Assembly (NCBI RefSeq): GCF_032854445.1
Contig: NC_088301.1
Coordinates: 40,969,187 to 41,033,186, forward strand
DNA: 64,000 nt
Direction of reading: 5' to 3'
From: Liolophura sinensis
Lineage: Eukaryota > Mollusca > Polyplacophora > Chitonida > Chitonidae
Of this stretch, positions 47,501 to 60,900 are shown piece after piece. How positions within the stretch are numbered: the stretch's first letter is position 1; each line of letters starts with the position of its first letter. A program made the position numbers and the translations under genes. The notes under the pieces were generated by a model. The model ran no database searches, was not told the DNA's origin, and saw nothing but the letters and a program-made list of their open reading frames with translations.

Positions 47501-49056
47501 CTCTAAGCATATTAGGTAAGTGCCTAAGATGTTAGTCTTCCAGTGTCATTGGTGGAAACCTTAGTTTAAAAATGCTGAGATAGCTTAAAATCTAAGTGAA
47601 TGTGCCCTGCTCTTATTTTTTTTCTCATTGGGTCAGATTTGTTCAGTTTTATTATGTAATTAGGAATTAATGTTTCACCAACATGTATATAACCACCGGC
47701 AATAACCAAGTACTCACCAAATCTCCTGACATAAAGCAACAGCCGAACTAGCAAGAGCTGGCATTGAATATATGGCTTCATTGCTCAAGGACCAGTTGAC
47801 TGCTGTGGGTGTAACCTTATAGCTGAATGATGCAACAAAGGACATTGCACATTATTGTTTGGGTATAGCTGTAATGAGAGATTGTTACGGTAATGAATGC
47901 ATTGTGTGGTGGTTTTCCTGTATCGTTATGTTTTTTTTTATTCTCTACCCAAACACACAGGTGTAGTTTGTGCCAGCATAAGTGCTGGGCTTGGTGAGCC
48001 AACCTTTTTAGGCCTCTCAACTTTTTTTGATAGGTGAGTCAATCTGACAGTGTTTTTTGTCCTTGGATATTTTTTTTCTTCTTGTTGTTGCTTAGTCAGT
48101 ACAGATAAATTTTAAAATAAAAAACAGTAATTATTTGAAGGCCTTTATTACCTAACTGTATTATATGGATGAGTTAGATATTTTTGTACAACTTGATTAG
48201 GGGTGTAATGTCTCTATGTCAGAAACGTCATATCATCATGGTCATCTGGGACAGGGGGTGCAGGAGTCCTGGGGGCCTTATCATATGCTGGGCTGACCTC
48301 TCTTGGTGTTTCACCCAGAACTTCTGTCCTCATCATGACGTGTGTACCTGTCCTAATGGCATTCAGGTAAGTGATGTCTCTCAGGTAGAAAACCATAGGG
48401 CTGTATTTGATGTACTGGCACTCAGATATGTAATGGTACACATTGTTAGAGGATCAGAGAAGTGTTAAGGCACAGGCCTAATAGTTGTGTGATCTAATCT
48501 GTAAGGAATCAAGATGGCTGCTGCCTGCCAACCTTCTGCAAGCCAAGATATTTCCTTTCTGCTGTGTTAAAAGCTGTTGATGCATTGTCTTGGAAAAGTT
48601 AGACCTCAGAAAATGTTTTAACATACTGAACAAGGCAATTGCTTATGGATATCAACTTCTTGTTAATTATACATGACATTTTGATCATCATCATTATCCA
48701 CACAGTCAGATCTACTTACAGTTGAATATCCTGATGTATGTACAATGTGTATACTTCAACATCTTGGATCTTAGCATTTGTCTTCAAAAAAATAACTTCA
48801 TATTAATACAATGTTCAAATTAATGTATGGCATGTTTTACACTATATAATGTTGCTCATACCAAATGGTACTGGCCTTGCTATTTTTTTTTTTTTTTTAC
48901 AGTTATTTTGTTCTGCTTGACAAACCTGATACCGTTTATGGGGAGAAAATAGATTCTGACGCAGAAGGCTTACTCTCGGGAAAAGACAGTTAGTAGACTT
49001 TGCCAGTGGTGTTTGGTAGTAATTGGACCATTTATAAACTTCACCATATTACAAAT

Positions 49057-49100
<44 letters not shown>

Positions 49101-52100
49101 TTTAAGCAGTCCTGGCATACAATGTAAAATTTTTTATAAATAAATCATTGGTGCATTACTGTTCCAGTTCTTGCTCCCAAAAATCATATGAGTGTTGCTC
49201 TAATTATCACATGAAATGAGTAAAAAATAAAACCATGCAAAAATATGTTTACTCATTGATTTTTTTAATATTAAGAATTATCAGTTAATATCTGATAAAA
49301 CCCACATTGATGAAAAAAGCTCTTGGGAGTTCTAACATGATTTCTATTCAAGAAAGATGGGAGAATATTGATTTTAAATAACCCATAATTTTTTGGTTGT
49401 AAATGTCGCAATGTAAACATATGATTATTTTGTTGAATGTTTCACTTTTTAGAATATTATTATGGACCATTAACATGGAGACGAAAACTTCAAGTAGCAA
49501 AGGTAAACAAATATAGCAATTTACAGTCATAAATTTCAAATTTCTAATGTGTTGTTCCCACAGCTTGGATTAGAAATTGGTCTGTGGGTATTTCATTGCT
49601 GGCACACACCAAAAAGCAAATGGGATAGGAGGGTTAACATTTTTACAACTTGGACCTGACTTGTTTAATTGTATTATTGTTGAAGTTCTACACCAGCCAA
49701 CTAATGTGTTTTATATGTTGCACTTCCTGTTGCTGGTTGAAAATGTCCTGAATTTGTTTCAAACTGTTCTCTGATTCCCACATGAGGACAGAGAACCTTT
49801 CTTAATATTTTTGAGATAAACTATAGCTACTGTAATTCTTCAACCACTTCATATTTTTGCAAGTTTCTTATTGAAGCAAATTCTGAGGGCATTATTCTGT
49901 GTAGCCCTGAAATTGGTCAATCCATCCAATGTAATTTTGTCTCTAAAATGAAATTTAAAAAAATGTATAAATGGCACCTAATGTTGCTTTTTCATATAAG
50001 GAATTAGGGCATACACCAAGTGACAGTTTTCCTTATTTTAATTTACTTCAGCCACTTCTGTACTATATGGTTCCCCTGACACTGGTCTATTTTGCTGAAT
50101 ACTTCATCAACCAGGGGCTGGTGAGTAAAGCTTTTTAATCTAAATTTAACACTGCTTTTTAGTAAGTATAATTAGTTCAGATTTTTGTTGTTCAATACAT
50201 GCAGATTACTTCTACATGTATTGACACATTTCCAAGAAATTAAAAAGCAGAAATTCATTCAGCTTCTTACATGGATGTGGATATAAATGATAGCTAGATT
50301 CTTACCATATTCACTGACATCAATCTGCTGACATTGAAAATTATGCTTTTTTCAGTTTTATGGTGCCCATTTTATTATTATTATTTTTTTTTTTTTCAGC
50401 ATGAAGTTTTATACTTCAATGGCATATGGCTTTCTCCAAAGGAGCAATACAGATGGTAAGGGCTGTAGTATTAATATTCATTCTGGATAAAATTTAAAGT
50501 TAAGTTAAGAATCAGTGAATATGACTTTAGGTAGAATGGTTACCCTCCTGGCCATAACGTACATGTAATTGTTGCACAAATGTATGTTTATTTTAGGAAA
50601 TTAAATTAAGAGAATATTAGATGTTATTTTTCGCACTGAAAAAAACATTTAAAATACTGACTTGATCTGATTGGAACCTTTCTTTTGCCTCGATAGGGAC
50701 ACATTTAGGCAAAGTTTTCTCCTTAGTAACGTAAATACTTTACTTGTATATGTGTAGTTTGTGCTGGCTTGTCTGATATACTCAACATCCAGTGTGAAAT
50801 ATCTTCTGCAGGTTCCAGGTGGATTATCAGATTGGTGTCTTTATATCCCGGTCATCTGTGAATTTCATAAAGATAAATCATTTATGGGCCCTTCCAGTGT
50901 TACAGGTAAGTCTCTTTCCAGAGTTAGATTCGACATTTTTATATTGTATGTGATATTGTTACTGTTACAGTATTTTATGTTCTACAGCTGTATATATGTA
51001 TTGTAGATTAATTTGAGAGTTATTTCTCGACAGTTTCTCTGTTTTGTTTCCAGTTTGTGAACCTGATTATTCTGCTGACCCAGGTGTTGTACAGATACAT
51101 TCCAAATGTGTGGATAGTCTTTGCAATCGTACTCTTTGAGGGTTTATTAGGAGGTGGAGCTTACGTCAACACCTTTTACAAGATGTCAAAAGAAGTAAGA
51201 ATTAATGCATTTCATCTGGCCCAGGAATTTTTTGTTCTTCATTGTGAATGTTCACAGTTTTACACTTTGGCTAATGATATCTCCAAACTAACAGTCTAAT
51301 TTCATAATAATTGCATTCCCAGATATGTGTTTTATGTAATAGTTCAATAAATTACACCTCTGTGTTCATGTACAGTAGTAATACCAGTTTTTATCCCATA
51401 ATTCACCTGTGTGAGTGATATAACTACAGTGATGTAAATTTTCAATATTCCACGCGTTATATAAATGACCTGAAGTTTTGATTGGTTAACTGAACTTTCA
51501 TTGACAAGCGTATCCAATGAAAATGTACTACTGCATACTGGACTACTTCTTTTTTTTTGTTGTGGTGAAAAAATAGCGATCACATACTACACCATGACAG
51601 CAGTTCATGGCTAAGTTTTTTTGAGACTGGATAGGCATAAAAATTATTCTCGTGAAATGTGAAAAACAACAAAGGTTGGTGAAAAGAAATGAAGCGCTTC
51701 ACGCTGAACAAAAACAAACAGAAGTTCAACCATCATTGACAGCAGCATGCCTCAGTATCAGATTTTCCTATAAACCTATAGACTTTATCTTATTACTGTG
51801 TAGAGTACCAAAGAGTTGTCTTGTGTGTATGAACTCTTCCGCAACTGATGTACCTCAAGATTATTCTTAGATCTATTCCGTATGCTATTTGTCACAATAT
51901 CTTGTTCAGTATGACTTTGAAAATCACCACTCCTTGAACCCTGCAAGTATCGTGTGACATCATAAAGATGTGACCTAGATTTAGGCGACAATTTCGGAGC
52001 CAAATGTTTCAATAAATGAGCAGTTATGAATGCTGATATTTGTGAAAAAAATTAAAGCCCGTCATCTTATCACACACTAAGGGATTGTGTTACGTTTTCT

Positions 52101-52616
52101 GATCACAGAAATCAAAGATTTCCTCAATGTTTTGTAGAACTATATTTAGTGAAATGTGTGGTTCGGTTCCAACTGTTTCACATATGTTGATGCTGTAGGC
52201 TTCTCATTTTTATACTTGTCAAAACAAACAGACGTAGTCTTCATTATATGATCATAGGCTATGCAGTTCATGACCCATTATATCAGATTTATTAAACTTG
52301 TAATGTAATTTTCATTTGTTCTTCACCAGAGGCTTGGAAAAAATGAAAAGTAGACCATTCACGTAGTAACATTGATATAATGGGGTCACATGTTGTGTAT
52401 TCTCTATATATTTTACAATTGGAAGTGGAATAGAAGTTTCCATTGGCAGTAAGTCATTCTTTCAATTTCTCTTTCTTTTTCCAGATCCCTCCTGAAATCC
52501 GAGAGTATAGCCTGTCAGTTGCTACTATTTCTGACTCCGCAGGAATAGCAGTGGCTGGAGCTGTAGCTATTCCAGTACATAATGCAATCTGCAGCCTGAA
52601 TATCCATATTCCTTAA
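44569..52616 (+). CDS. CLN3: CLN3 (battenin), lysosomal/endosomal membrane protein, complete
   Basis: CLN3 is a multi-pass lysosomal membrane protein, defective in juvenile Batten disease and linked to lysosomal export of glycerophosphodiesters. Exons: 44569-44656, 45150-45198, 45605-45704, 46783-46863, 47032-47111, 47430-47515, 47961-48033, 48223-48366, 48903-48988, 49453-49502, 50052-50120, 50400-50455, 50812-50905, 51054-51194, 52485-52616. All are in phase and give 442 residues (human 438). Matches include [100 protein letters not shown] and [15 protein letters not shown]. The N-terminus is acidic and hydrophilic. N-glycosylation sequons lie in the first loop (NSTS, NTST, NDST). The C-terminus ends NIHIP, without the CaaX-like end of mammalian CLN3. 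ATG 44569 is the first in-frame start of the exon. Confidence 0.97.
46204..46382 (+). mobile_element. MITE family B
   Basis: Begins TACCCTAATTCCCCAACC and ends AAAAGGTTGAAGAATTACAG. The interior CATCATGAATAAACACCTTG matches 4641-4850. It lies in CLN3 intron 45705-46782. Confidence 0.75.
47640..47812 (-). mobile_element. SINE family III fragment
   Basis: It shares the CACCAAATCTCCTGACATAA block and its flanks with 43693-43956. It lies in the CLN3 intron 47516-47960. Confidence 0.4.
49063..49097 (+). repeat. (TA)n microsatellite
   Basis: About 17 TA dinucleotides in CLN3 intron 48989-49452. Confidence 0.97.
49828..50011 (-). mobile_element. MITE family B
   Basis: Begins TACTGTAATTCTTCAACCAC; the right inverted end (AAGGAATTAGGGCA) is worn. 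The interior matches 25034-25244. It ends about 40 bases before the acceptor of CLN3 exon 50052-50120. Confidence 0.72.
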
Positions 52617-54897
52617 AAGCGGAATATGTGGAAGTGAACAAATGTGATTATGAAAAGAACAATGTAGATCAATACTTCATGATTTGCATATTTCCTCCAT
52701 AATTCATACGTGAGCATGATAACAACATGAAAATGAAAGAATGTCATTTAAAATATAGATGATAGTCAAAGGGCATGATGTTTATGCTTGTAAATCGAAT
52801 GCAGTTTGAAGAAATATTTTAAGCATCAAACTGTACTTGTATATTCATTTGGTAGGTAATGATTCTGCCATGTTTTTAATTTTGTGACAAATGAGTTAAT
52901 TTTTATTGAAAAGATTATGGCAGTAATTTTCTGAGATTTTTGTGCTGCATGAATTATTTATATGTAATACTGGGTACAGTACAGTATTTCACCTAAAGTT
53001 TGTTATGGAAAAATGCACTTTTAGAAGCACATTAAGGTGTTAAAATGATAATTTTGATGCCAAAAGTTTTCCTGACAAGAAATTAATGAGGTAAACTGAA
53101 GCCTCACAATATACTTCATGGGTGATAGATATAGGAGTATATTGAAAAGAGGAAAGATTATTCTCACTGGAAAAGTAATCTGGTTACAAGGAAAAGTAAG
53201 AAGCTGGGCCAAGTTCCACCAAGATGTCGCATGTATACGATAATTGCATGTATAGGACAATGGTATGGTAATAGTGACGTACAAAATAACGTATGACAAG
53301 TGTACGGTAAAAAATGTTGTACACTGCTTTGTGAAACTAGGCACTAGTTCTTAAAGACTGCCTGGTAGCAAAAAGCATTTGTTTCATGTGGAAATATTTT
53401 TAATTCATAAATTGGATTGAATATTTCTGTGGCTCAGGGCAATTAGTTGTATGAACCACCCTTTTTCACCAGAAATATGCACCAGGTATTCCTCCTAAGA
53501 TTAAGCTGTTGGTAAAATGCATGTAGGTATCAGTATATTTGAACAAGTTTCAGCTCATGGTCTCGAGAGAAAGAACTGAACCTGTAATATGTGCAATACT
53601 GGGACCTCAAATAGTGTGTTTGGACAGATGTTGTAAAGCGATGATCTCATACATGTTTCATAAAAAGATATCTTTGAAGTAAATTTTATAGTGGATGTAC
53701 ATGTATTATTATTATTGACACTTCTAATTAATTTTTGTCATATCAATGTGTAATTTGTATGAAGAATGAAGGGATGCAATGTACCTACACTTTCTGGGTT
53801 TAAACAGAAATTTAAGTTCAGATCTGTTGGCTGTTGGTCATAAATTGAATGTATCTTCTGATTTTATCCATTTCTTTAAATTTGTTTGTGGAACTGATCT
53901 AATTTGGTACATTAATTGTTACTTTACTAAGCTGGGTAAAGGGAATAGGTACATTTATGCGGCACAAAATGTTGTCCAATGAACCACTTTTCTGTCAGAG
54001 TATTGACTTTCTTCAAACATTTAGATTGCTCATAATGTCAATTATATTTTGTCAATTCGGCACTATCCACTTAATTACTTTTATATTGCTGTTTAAATAA
54101 GCCAGATAGCCACACGATCATTGATGCGTATAGTACAGCATTGCAGTGTTCGGCGACTGCCCAGAACTCAACTCCAGTCCAATTTCTTAAAATGTATTTT
54201 TCGACTTTAAATGTTACGACGAGCGGAATAAAATACTCAGATTTTGCTGAACTATGTGTAAATTCCGAATGTTATGATGCTTTTACACAGTTACTAGTAC
54301 ATGGATTTGTTTGTCCCACAGCAAGGAAATCTTTATCATGCACTCTGGAAACAGCTATCCAGCTTATAGTTAAGCCCTAAAGTTACAGTGATATCACAGG
54401 TTTACTACATTTAAGTTTTACTCCCTCAGTGAGGAATCTGTTAAAGCTATGATGATATTAAAGTGTTTTTACTAATTTTGTTTTCAGACTTCTCATTGCA
54501 TGACATTATTGTTATAGTTCAGTGTTAGCATAAAATGTGGAGTTTGCTTACACCTTCGAAATGATCAAGTTTTAACAGCTTGAATACCATATAGCATGTT
54601 TTGATTAGCACAGTTCGGATGCAGATGATGTGAATCTGATGCTTGTTTCATAGACATTTTTTACTCCACTCTGTCAAGAAACTGGTTCTTCAAATTACTC
54701 ATATTCAGGATTAAGCTAGCAAACTCCTCCTCAGTGCAGTTTTCCTTCCAGCTACCTGAAGATTTACGTGTTTAAAATACTCTTTGACAAACCTGTTGCC
54801 TAATGGAAGGTGCTAGAACATTTATGTTTAAGGAAAAATGAAAACATCTGGACAGAGAAAATTTGGTGTCTGTACAAAATTTCACCCTTTAATGGAG
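52617..54897 (+). other. CLN3 3' flank and intergenic sequence
   Basis: This contains a half copy of a MITE at 52976-53120. AATAAA at 54227-54232 is a possible but distant poly(A) signal. Open frames 53779-53982 and 54141-54380 have no recognisable domains. I see no further gene. Confidence 0.5.
52976..53120 (+). mobile_element. MITE family C half copy
   Basis: Begins TACAGTATTTCACCTAAAGT, then AAAATGCACTTTTAGAAGCA. It lies about 360 bases past the CLN3 stop, in or beyond its 3' UTR. Confidence 0.6.
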
Positions 54898-54970
54898 AGG
54901 TTCCGGCGAGGATCGAACTCGCGACCTTCTGCGTGTTAAGCAGACGTGATAACCACTACACCACGGAACC
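54898..54970 (-). tRNA. tRNA-Val (anticodon AAC)
   Basis: The minus strand folds as a standard cloverleaf. Acceptor arm GGTTCCG pairs with CGGAACC. The A box is TGGTGTAGTGG. The anticodon stem TCTGC/GCAGA encloses loop TTAACAC with anticodon AAC. The T arm GCGAG-TTCGATC-CTCGC carries the B box. There is no intron. The encoded base after the acceptor stem is T rather than the usual A. A short T run (TTTT) follows within about 20 bases as a Pol III terminator. Confidence 0.94.
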
Positions 54971-57919
54971 TGACAACCGAGAGGCGTGTTTTACAGATGT
55001 CACAGACACATACGTATTCAACTTTCCATGAGTTAGTGGTAAACATTAAAATAAAAGCATCATTATTTTGACTGATTAATTTAGCTGTAACTTACCGAAC
55101 AGATAGATCCAATTTTTGCACGTGATGCCGGCGAATCTGATGCACTGGTCACCTGCCTGAAATGTACGAGTTATGCTATGCCAGTGGATATTACAACAAC
55201 AACAATAGTACTGTCACAGAGCACGTAATACATCTATGAACTTTGGTCGAGGCATGTTACTTTAATGCGTATATCACTATATGACAGATGACATGACTGA
55301 AGTTGATAATGGCTGAGCGGATTCGAACACTAACAGGACACTTGGTTCGCCACACTGGTAAAAAGAGCCCAGTATCCTTTTGATCTCTCTTTTAACTCAA
55401 TAATTGGAATACCGTAGGCGTAAATTTTAGACTACAGATATCCCAGTCAATACTGTAAAACACTGTTTAGATTGCTGTCAGTGTTTAACCCTTTCTCTCA
55501 TGCCCTTGAAAATTGTTGATCATTATGATCATTGTGATTACTGTATGAGGGAACATCCGCAGTACAGCTCAAATGACAATTAATGGACTTATGATATGCT
55601 CATTATACCTTGTGGTCCCTCAGCTCTTCTAGTACAGCACGGAAAACTCTTTAAAATGCTGACATTCCTTCTAGCAATGCCACGATTGCTATTAATTTTA
55701 CACAATTAATTTTACAGTAGCCCATGCACTGAGTGTACCTGCATGGACTACTCTACTGAGGTAGGCTACTTTGTCAGCCTTGTTGCATTTTACGAGGAAA
55801 AAGGATAAAATTCAGTATCAAATTCGCAGGGATGGGGTACCAATATATACTCGCAATCATCTTCTTTATACTGGTACAGTACTCAAAATTAATTATAGGC
55901 AAGTGTGTACGTAATTCTCATGGATTTATTATTTTTTGTTTCATTACTTGTTACAACTATATTTCATATTTCACTTGTCCCAGCTAGTATGGTACATATT
56001 CTTAAAACATGCTTTCAGTGTTTTTAAAGCAGCAACAACATTGAAGATGTCACATCATATGCTAAGGTTCATGTGCTCAGTTTAACTTGTCTTCAAGGAC
56101 CTAAAACATATTTCTTTCAAAAGCAGGATTCTCAAGGTTTCTAAAAACCATCATACTTTATTATTTTAATGTGATTTCACTGAATAACACAGAGAACAAA
56201 ATGTCAAAACTGCATAAATGACTAGTGTGAATAGAGGCAGACATATTGAGAATTTTATTCAATCAAACACGTTGATATCAGATTGTGTGGCTTAAGCTGT
56301 GATGTACCCTTTACCCATTTACTCCATTAAGTGATACGAAGTGATACATGTGATTATTAACACAGAGTTACTGCATAAGATATCATTTTGAGATCGTTTA
56401 CTATGATTTAGCTACATAAAGCCGAGTTGCCTTTTCACAGAGTGTTGAGGGGCAGGTCTGTATCATTTACAAACCACCACAGACATAAAATTAGTTAATT
56501 TCAAGCCCTGTAATATTCAACGATGGTATCACAAATTATGTCAGACAGTAGCATACTGTCTCAGCATAAACAGCATTCATCTCCTCAGTAGATCCAAGGG
56601 CTACTTACATGTAGACATGCAGTTCAAGTTATACAAATACATTTTTTGTCATTCATTTTACAGCTTGGTCAGCAGTTTGTTAGTAATAACAAATATCAGA
56701 GTCACTGAAAAATTCATTAGAGATGCCGAAAGTTGATGAGAATTTTGCTCCTTTGTCTTTCTTGCATACAAGGGATAATTTTTTCCTGTTTTCTTTTAAA
56801 AAATAAAGTAAAATTGCTGAAACGCTGTGTTTAAGCCAAGGTGTTTTCTCTGACATCCATGATAACTTGGTCAGCACTGCTCTCATCTTAGAAGCCACAA
56901 CCACAAAAGTGAAGCATAAAATTCAGCGATAGTCGAATGCTTAGGTCAGCCTAAGTGGCGCTTAGATTTGTTTTCATTTGTTTCAGAATTGAGCATGAAT
57001 CTAGTTGTGCAACAGTCCCATTGTAATTTTGTAAATATTTAATTTAATAGGAGTCAAAATCACCAGCACAACCCTGCCTGTATTCATCAGCCATGCTTCT
57101 GCAGGCTACTTGAACTACAAATGATATAGCAGGCTTACTGTATAAACAGTGCAAGCAGTGGAAGAAATATCCTTGCACCATGTCCAATATCCATGAAAGC
57201 TATTTATCACTTTGACCTTAATTGCCATCCACAACTTTTATCTGCCATAGGTTACTGCTTTGCCTATAATACGGAAAATAACCTTGACATTCGAGAGCTA
57301 GAGTAAACGTGATGTCACATTCCCGTCCATAATGGTGATACACTGAAGCTGTGTCTAGACGAAGTTTCTCTAAACGTTTACTGGGTTGAAAAAAATCTAA
57401 AAAAGTATTTAATGCCAGTTTAAGATACTTTGAATGGTAGTCTTTCAGTGGACATAAACATTAGTCAGGTGCTCTCTTTTCACTTTAAGATAGGAGCAAA
57501 CTGCTTATATGAGCACCAGTTGGTTGATTCTATTTTCCATTCATGTGTGAAGAAGCATTTCCATTTGAATAATGTGAATAATTGAGTCCATTTCTGACCA
57601 GTCTCTACAACATGATCAGCCAAGGCATGTGAAAAGTGGCGGATTTTCATTGGATTTATTTCAGTGAAGTGTATGTGTTCTGTTTTTATTAATGGCTGTA
57701 AGTAAACCTCTCGATGGAAAAATTTTATTAATTGTGGAGGTGGGTTTCATGTAAAAATACTGGTTCTAATACATGTAAACTGGCCTCTTCGTGGTACTTT
57801 CTTTTTGTACATCTCTTCCCTACTTTTCATTAAATTTATGTGCAGAAGTGCAGAAGTATTTTTTGACAACAAACATGTATAGGTGCTAAGTTATTATTTT
57901 GTGAGTCATTTTCCTTAAG
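54971..57919. other. Region between tRNA-Val and the first recognised PHYH exon
   Basis: It is mostly non-coding. 56082-57488 is the second copy of the TTAA-bounded element. ATGGCT followed by GTAAGT at 57692 could be a tiny first PHYH exon, but it encodes no PTS2 signal. No clear PHYH exon 1 was found. Confidence 0.4.
56082..57488 (+). mobile_element. TTAA-bounded non-autonomous DNA element, copy 2
   Basis: Same orientation as 30996-32181. Landmarks shared in order include TTTTAATGTGATTTCAC, ATCATTTTGAGATC, TAGTCAGGTGCT and ACATAAACATTAGTCAG. It is longer by about 220 bases, with extra sequence around 56810-56950. The right border ends CACTTTAA; the left border is more degenerate. Confidence 0.65.
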
Positions 57920-60900
57920 TTGTGTTCATTAAGGATGTTCAAAATGTTTCTGGGAATTTGTCCCCTGCCGTACAGAGCTCTTTTCGGTACACCCTTGAGA
58001 ACCCCTTGAAAACGTTAACCAAAAACCAGCGGAATTTCTATGAGGAAAATGGATATCTTGTCATAAAATATCTGGTGCCAGTCTCTGCCCTCCAGTCTTA
58101 CAGGTAAGCACCTTGTCCTTGATATGTCATACTGGAAAGATAACTTTAGTGTCCAAGATCAATAGGCATCCTCAAGAAGCTGTGTTCTTCCTGCATGTTT
58201 TTTTTTTGTGGAAAAACCTAGTATATTCCTAATACAAAGCCAAATCCTAGTTTTACAGAAATTTAAAAGTGATATGTCCTTGCATTAAAACAAAGTACAA
58301 CAAATAATATTACCTGAGTTACTTGTGAGTGGTAAAATCAGACCTAAACAGTCACAGACATGCTTTTCTTACATGGTAGGTAATTCTATAAATCAACATC
58401 CAATAAGGAATTCTTATAAGGCCATGGGATCTGCCATTTTAGAGCAACCAGAAACACAATGTACATCTATGTGTGAGTGAAATAAAAACTTCTGCTTTTT
58501 AAATTTGTGGGGGATATTTTATTGACATATAGATACATCTGAGCTATAGTGTTGTCTTTTCTTTTAAAATGATTTTATGGTTTTTATATCTTACTTTTGT
58601 GCTTTGATATTAACCTGGTTATTGTTTACCTTTAGTATCTCAGTACACAACTAGCTTACATCTTACAGTTTGTGTTAGGTGTATCAATCATGGATTTACA
58701 TTGTGTAGTCACAATTTAGTCTGGAAACCCCACAATGACTTGGAAACCTCTCACCAATGCGGTCGCTGTGAGATCAAGTCCAGTTTACGCTGCCTTCCTC
58801 TCAGGTTGCGTGTGGCAAGGTCTGCTAACAACCTGCAGATGGTGGAGGTTTTCCTGCAAGTCTCTGCCCAGCTCCTTCCCACCAGAATACTGGCAGCAGT
58901 CATATAAGTGAAGTATTGTCCAGTATGGCATAAAACACCAATAATATAAATAAATAAATATTTTTATACATACATCCTATTATGTTTTGGTATGTCCAAG
59001 TTATAGCACATTCATGTATAGGTTTCTTAACATCATAATTGCTGTCTGATTCAGAAAGAGGTTTGCGGAGATTTGTAATGGAGAATGTACAGTTCCAGGA
59101 TTAACTGTAATGAAAGATGTGGCTTTGGCAAAGTCTTCCCCTATCCAAGGAGAAAAGGCAGTCGTAAAAATCCAAGATTTTCAGTATGATGATGCTCTTT
59201 TTCAATACTGCTGCTTGCCACAGGTAATATTCAGCTGTCTCTTTCAGAAAGTCAGTCTTTACTTTCAGAAATTTCAGAAAAGATAACTGTAAGAACTCAT
59301 GTAATTCATTATATTAGTAACTGTCATAATTCTTTGATGCATTCATAGCACACGTACTTATAAAACCTGACATAAATCCAGACAGTAAGACGTTTACAAA
59401 CTTCTGTACAAAGTGGCTTAAGCTTTCACCAAAGCATCAGAGCATCAGTTGTTAGTATTGGATCATAGTCAACCTTCAAGTACTTATTTCCCTCCATAAA
59501 TGAAAAGATTTAGAAAAAAACTAGTATATTTGATATTAAAAGGTCAGTTGGGACTAGGGCTGTGTCAATTACACCGATTCTCCTAAGTAATTTTTTTGAT
59601 ACTGTCATGGTGTTTGTTTTATTTGTTTCAGATTATACGATATGTGGAGAATTTCACTGGGCCCAACATAATGGCTATGCACACAATGCTGATCAACAAA
59701 CCACCAGATCTAGGTAAGCAAGTGCTGACCATGGAGAGCTTGTATGTTTCCACTTCAATAGTAGTTCACCTGCAACAGGTCATTCAAACTGTTCCAGATA
59801 TTAAGCCTTGTCCTTACTTCATGTTGGATGAGCTGGCTATCTACTTGTCTGGTGAATGGATAACTTGTTTGTATCATTCATAGGTGGAGCGAAGTCATTC
59901 AGTGTAAGTCCCACCTGAACCCCTCTGCCTATGTAGCATCGCTTTCACATTCTATTTAGATTTTTATACTCATGTGACATTTTTGGGTCAAGGATAAAGT
60001 GGACAGAAAATTCATTTCTGAACTTACCTACCCAGCACAGTGAAACGGGGAATAAATATGTGTAAATATATGGGTAAAGATCATAATTTCTAATAGCACC
60101 TGGACTGTTTTCAGGTAAGAAAACTTCTCGCCATCCAGTCCATCAGGACCTGCACTACTTCCCATTTCGCCCTGCCGATAGAATAGTGTGCTCCTGGACA
60201 GCAATGGAGAAAGTTCATCGTCAAAATGGATGCCTCGTTGTGGTGCCAGGATCTCACCAAGGGGACTTGAAGCCACATAGCTACCCAAAATGGGAGGTTA
60301 GGCTAATTCAATAATGTATCAAGCATTCTTATTAGGACTCTTTTTGTGGTGAGCGACAGAGCCAAGGGATTCAGTGCACCTGTGTGTTTGTGAAGTATAC
60401 TTGCAGGAAAAGGTACACACAGTTAGATAAATTACATTGACATGTTGACTACTTGTATTCAGTGGCACGTTTTTAACCAAAGTTCCACAGACCACATGCT
60501 CCCTTTTAGGTGGAAATCCTGGCATCTTTTTCAAAGGTGTACCTATGAAATTAGGCATTAAACCTATTTTGACTGTGAGAGGCCTCTGTGACTCAGTTGG
60601 TTAGCGTGCTAGCGAAGCGTGATGACCCAGCATTCTCTCACCAATGCGGTCGCTGTGAGTTCAAGTCCAGCTCATGCTGGCTTCCTCTCCTGCCTTACGT
60701 GGGAAGGTCTGGCAAAAACCTGCGGATGGTCGTGGGTTTCCCGCGGGCTCTGCCCGGATTCAACCCACCATATTGCTGGCCGCCGTCATATAAGTGAAAT
60801 ATTCTTGAGTATGGCATAAAACACCAGTCAAATAAATAAATAAATATTCTGTCTCGGTCAAACTTCGTTACAGTTTTGTACAAAAGAACATTTAATTCGA

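Noticed and set aside
60588-60819. Short open frames containing [17 protein letters not shown]-like text, repeated at 62404-62698
   Set aside because: They are translations of SINE family I copies, not genes.
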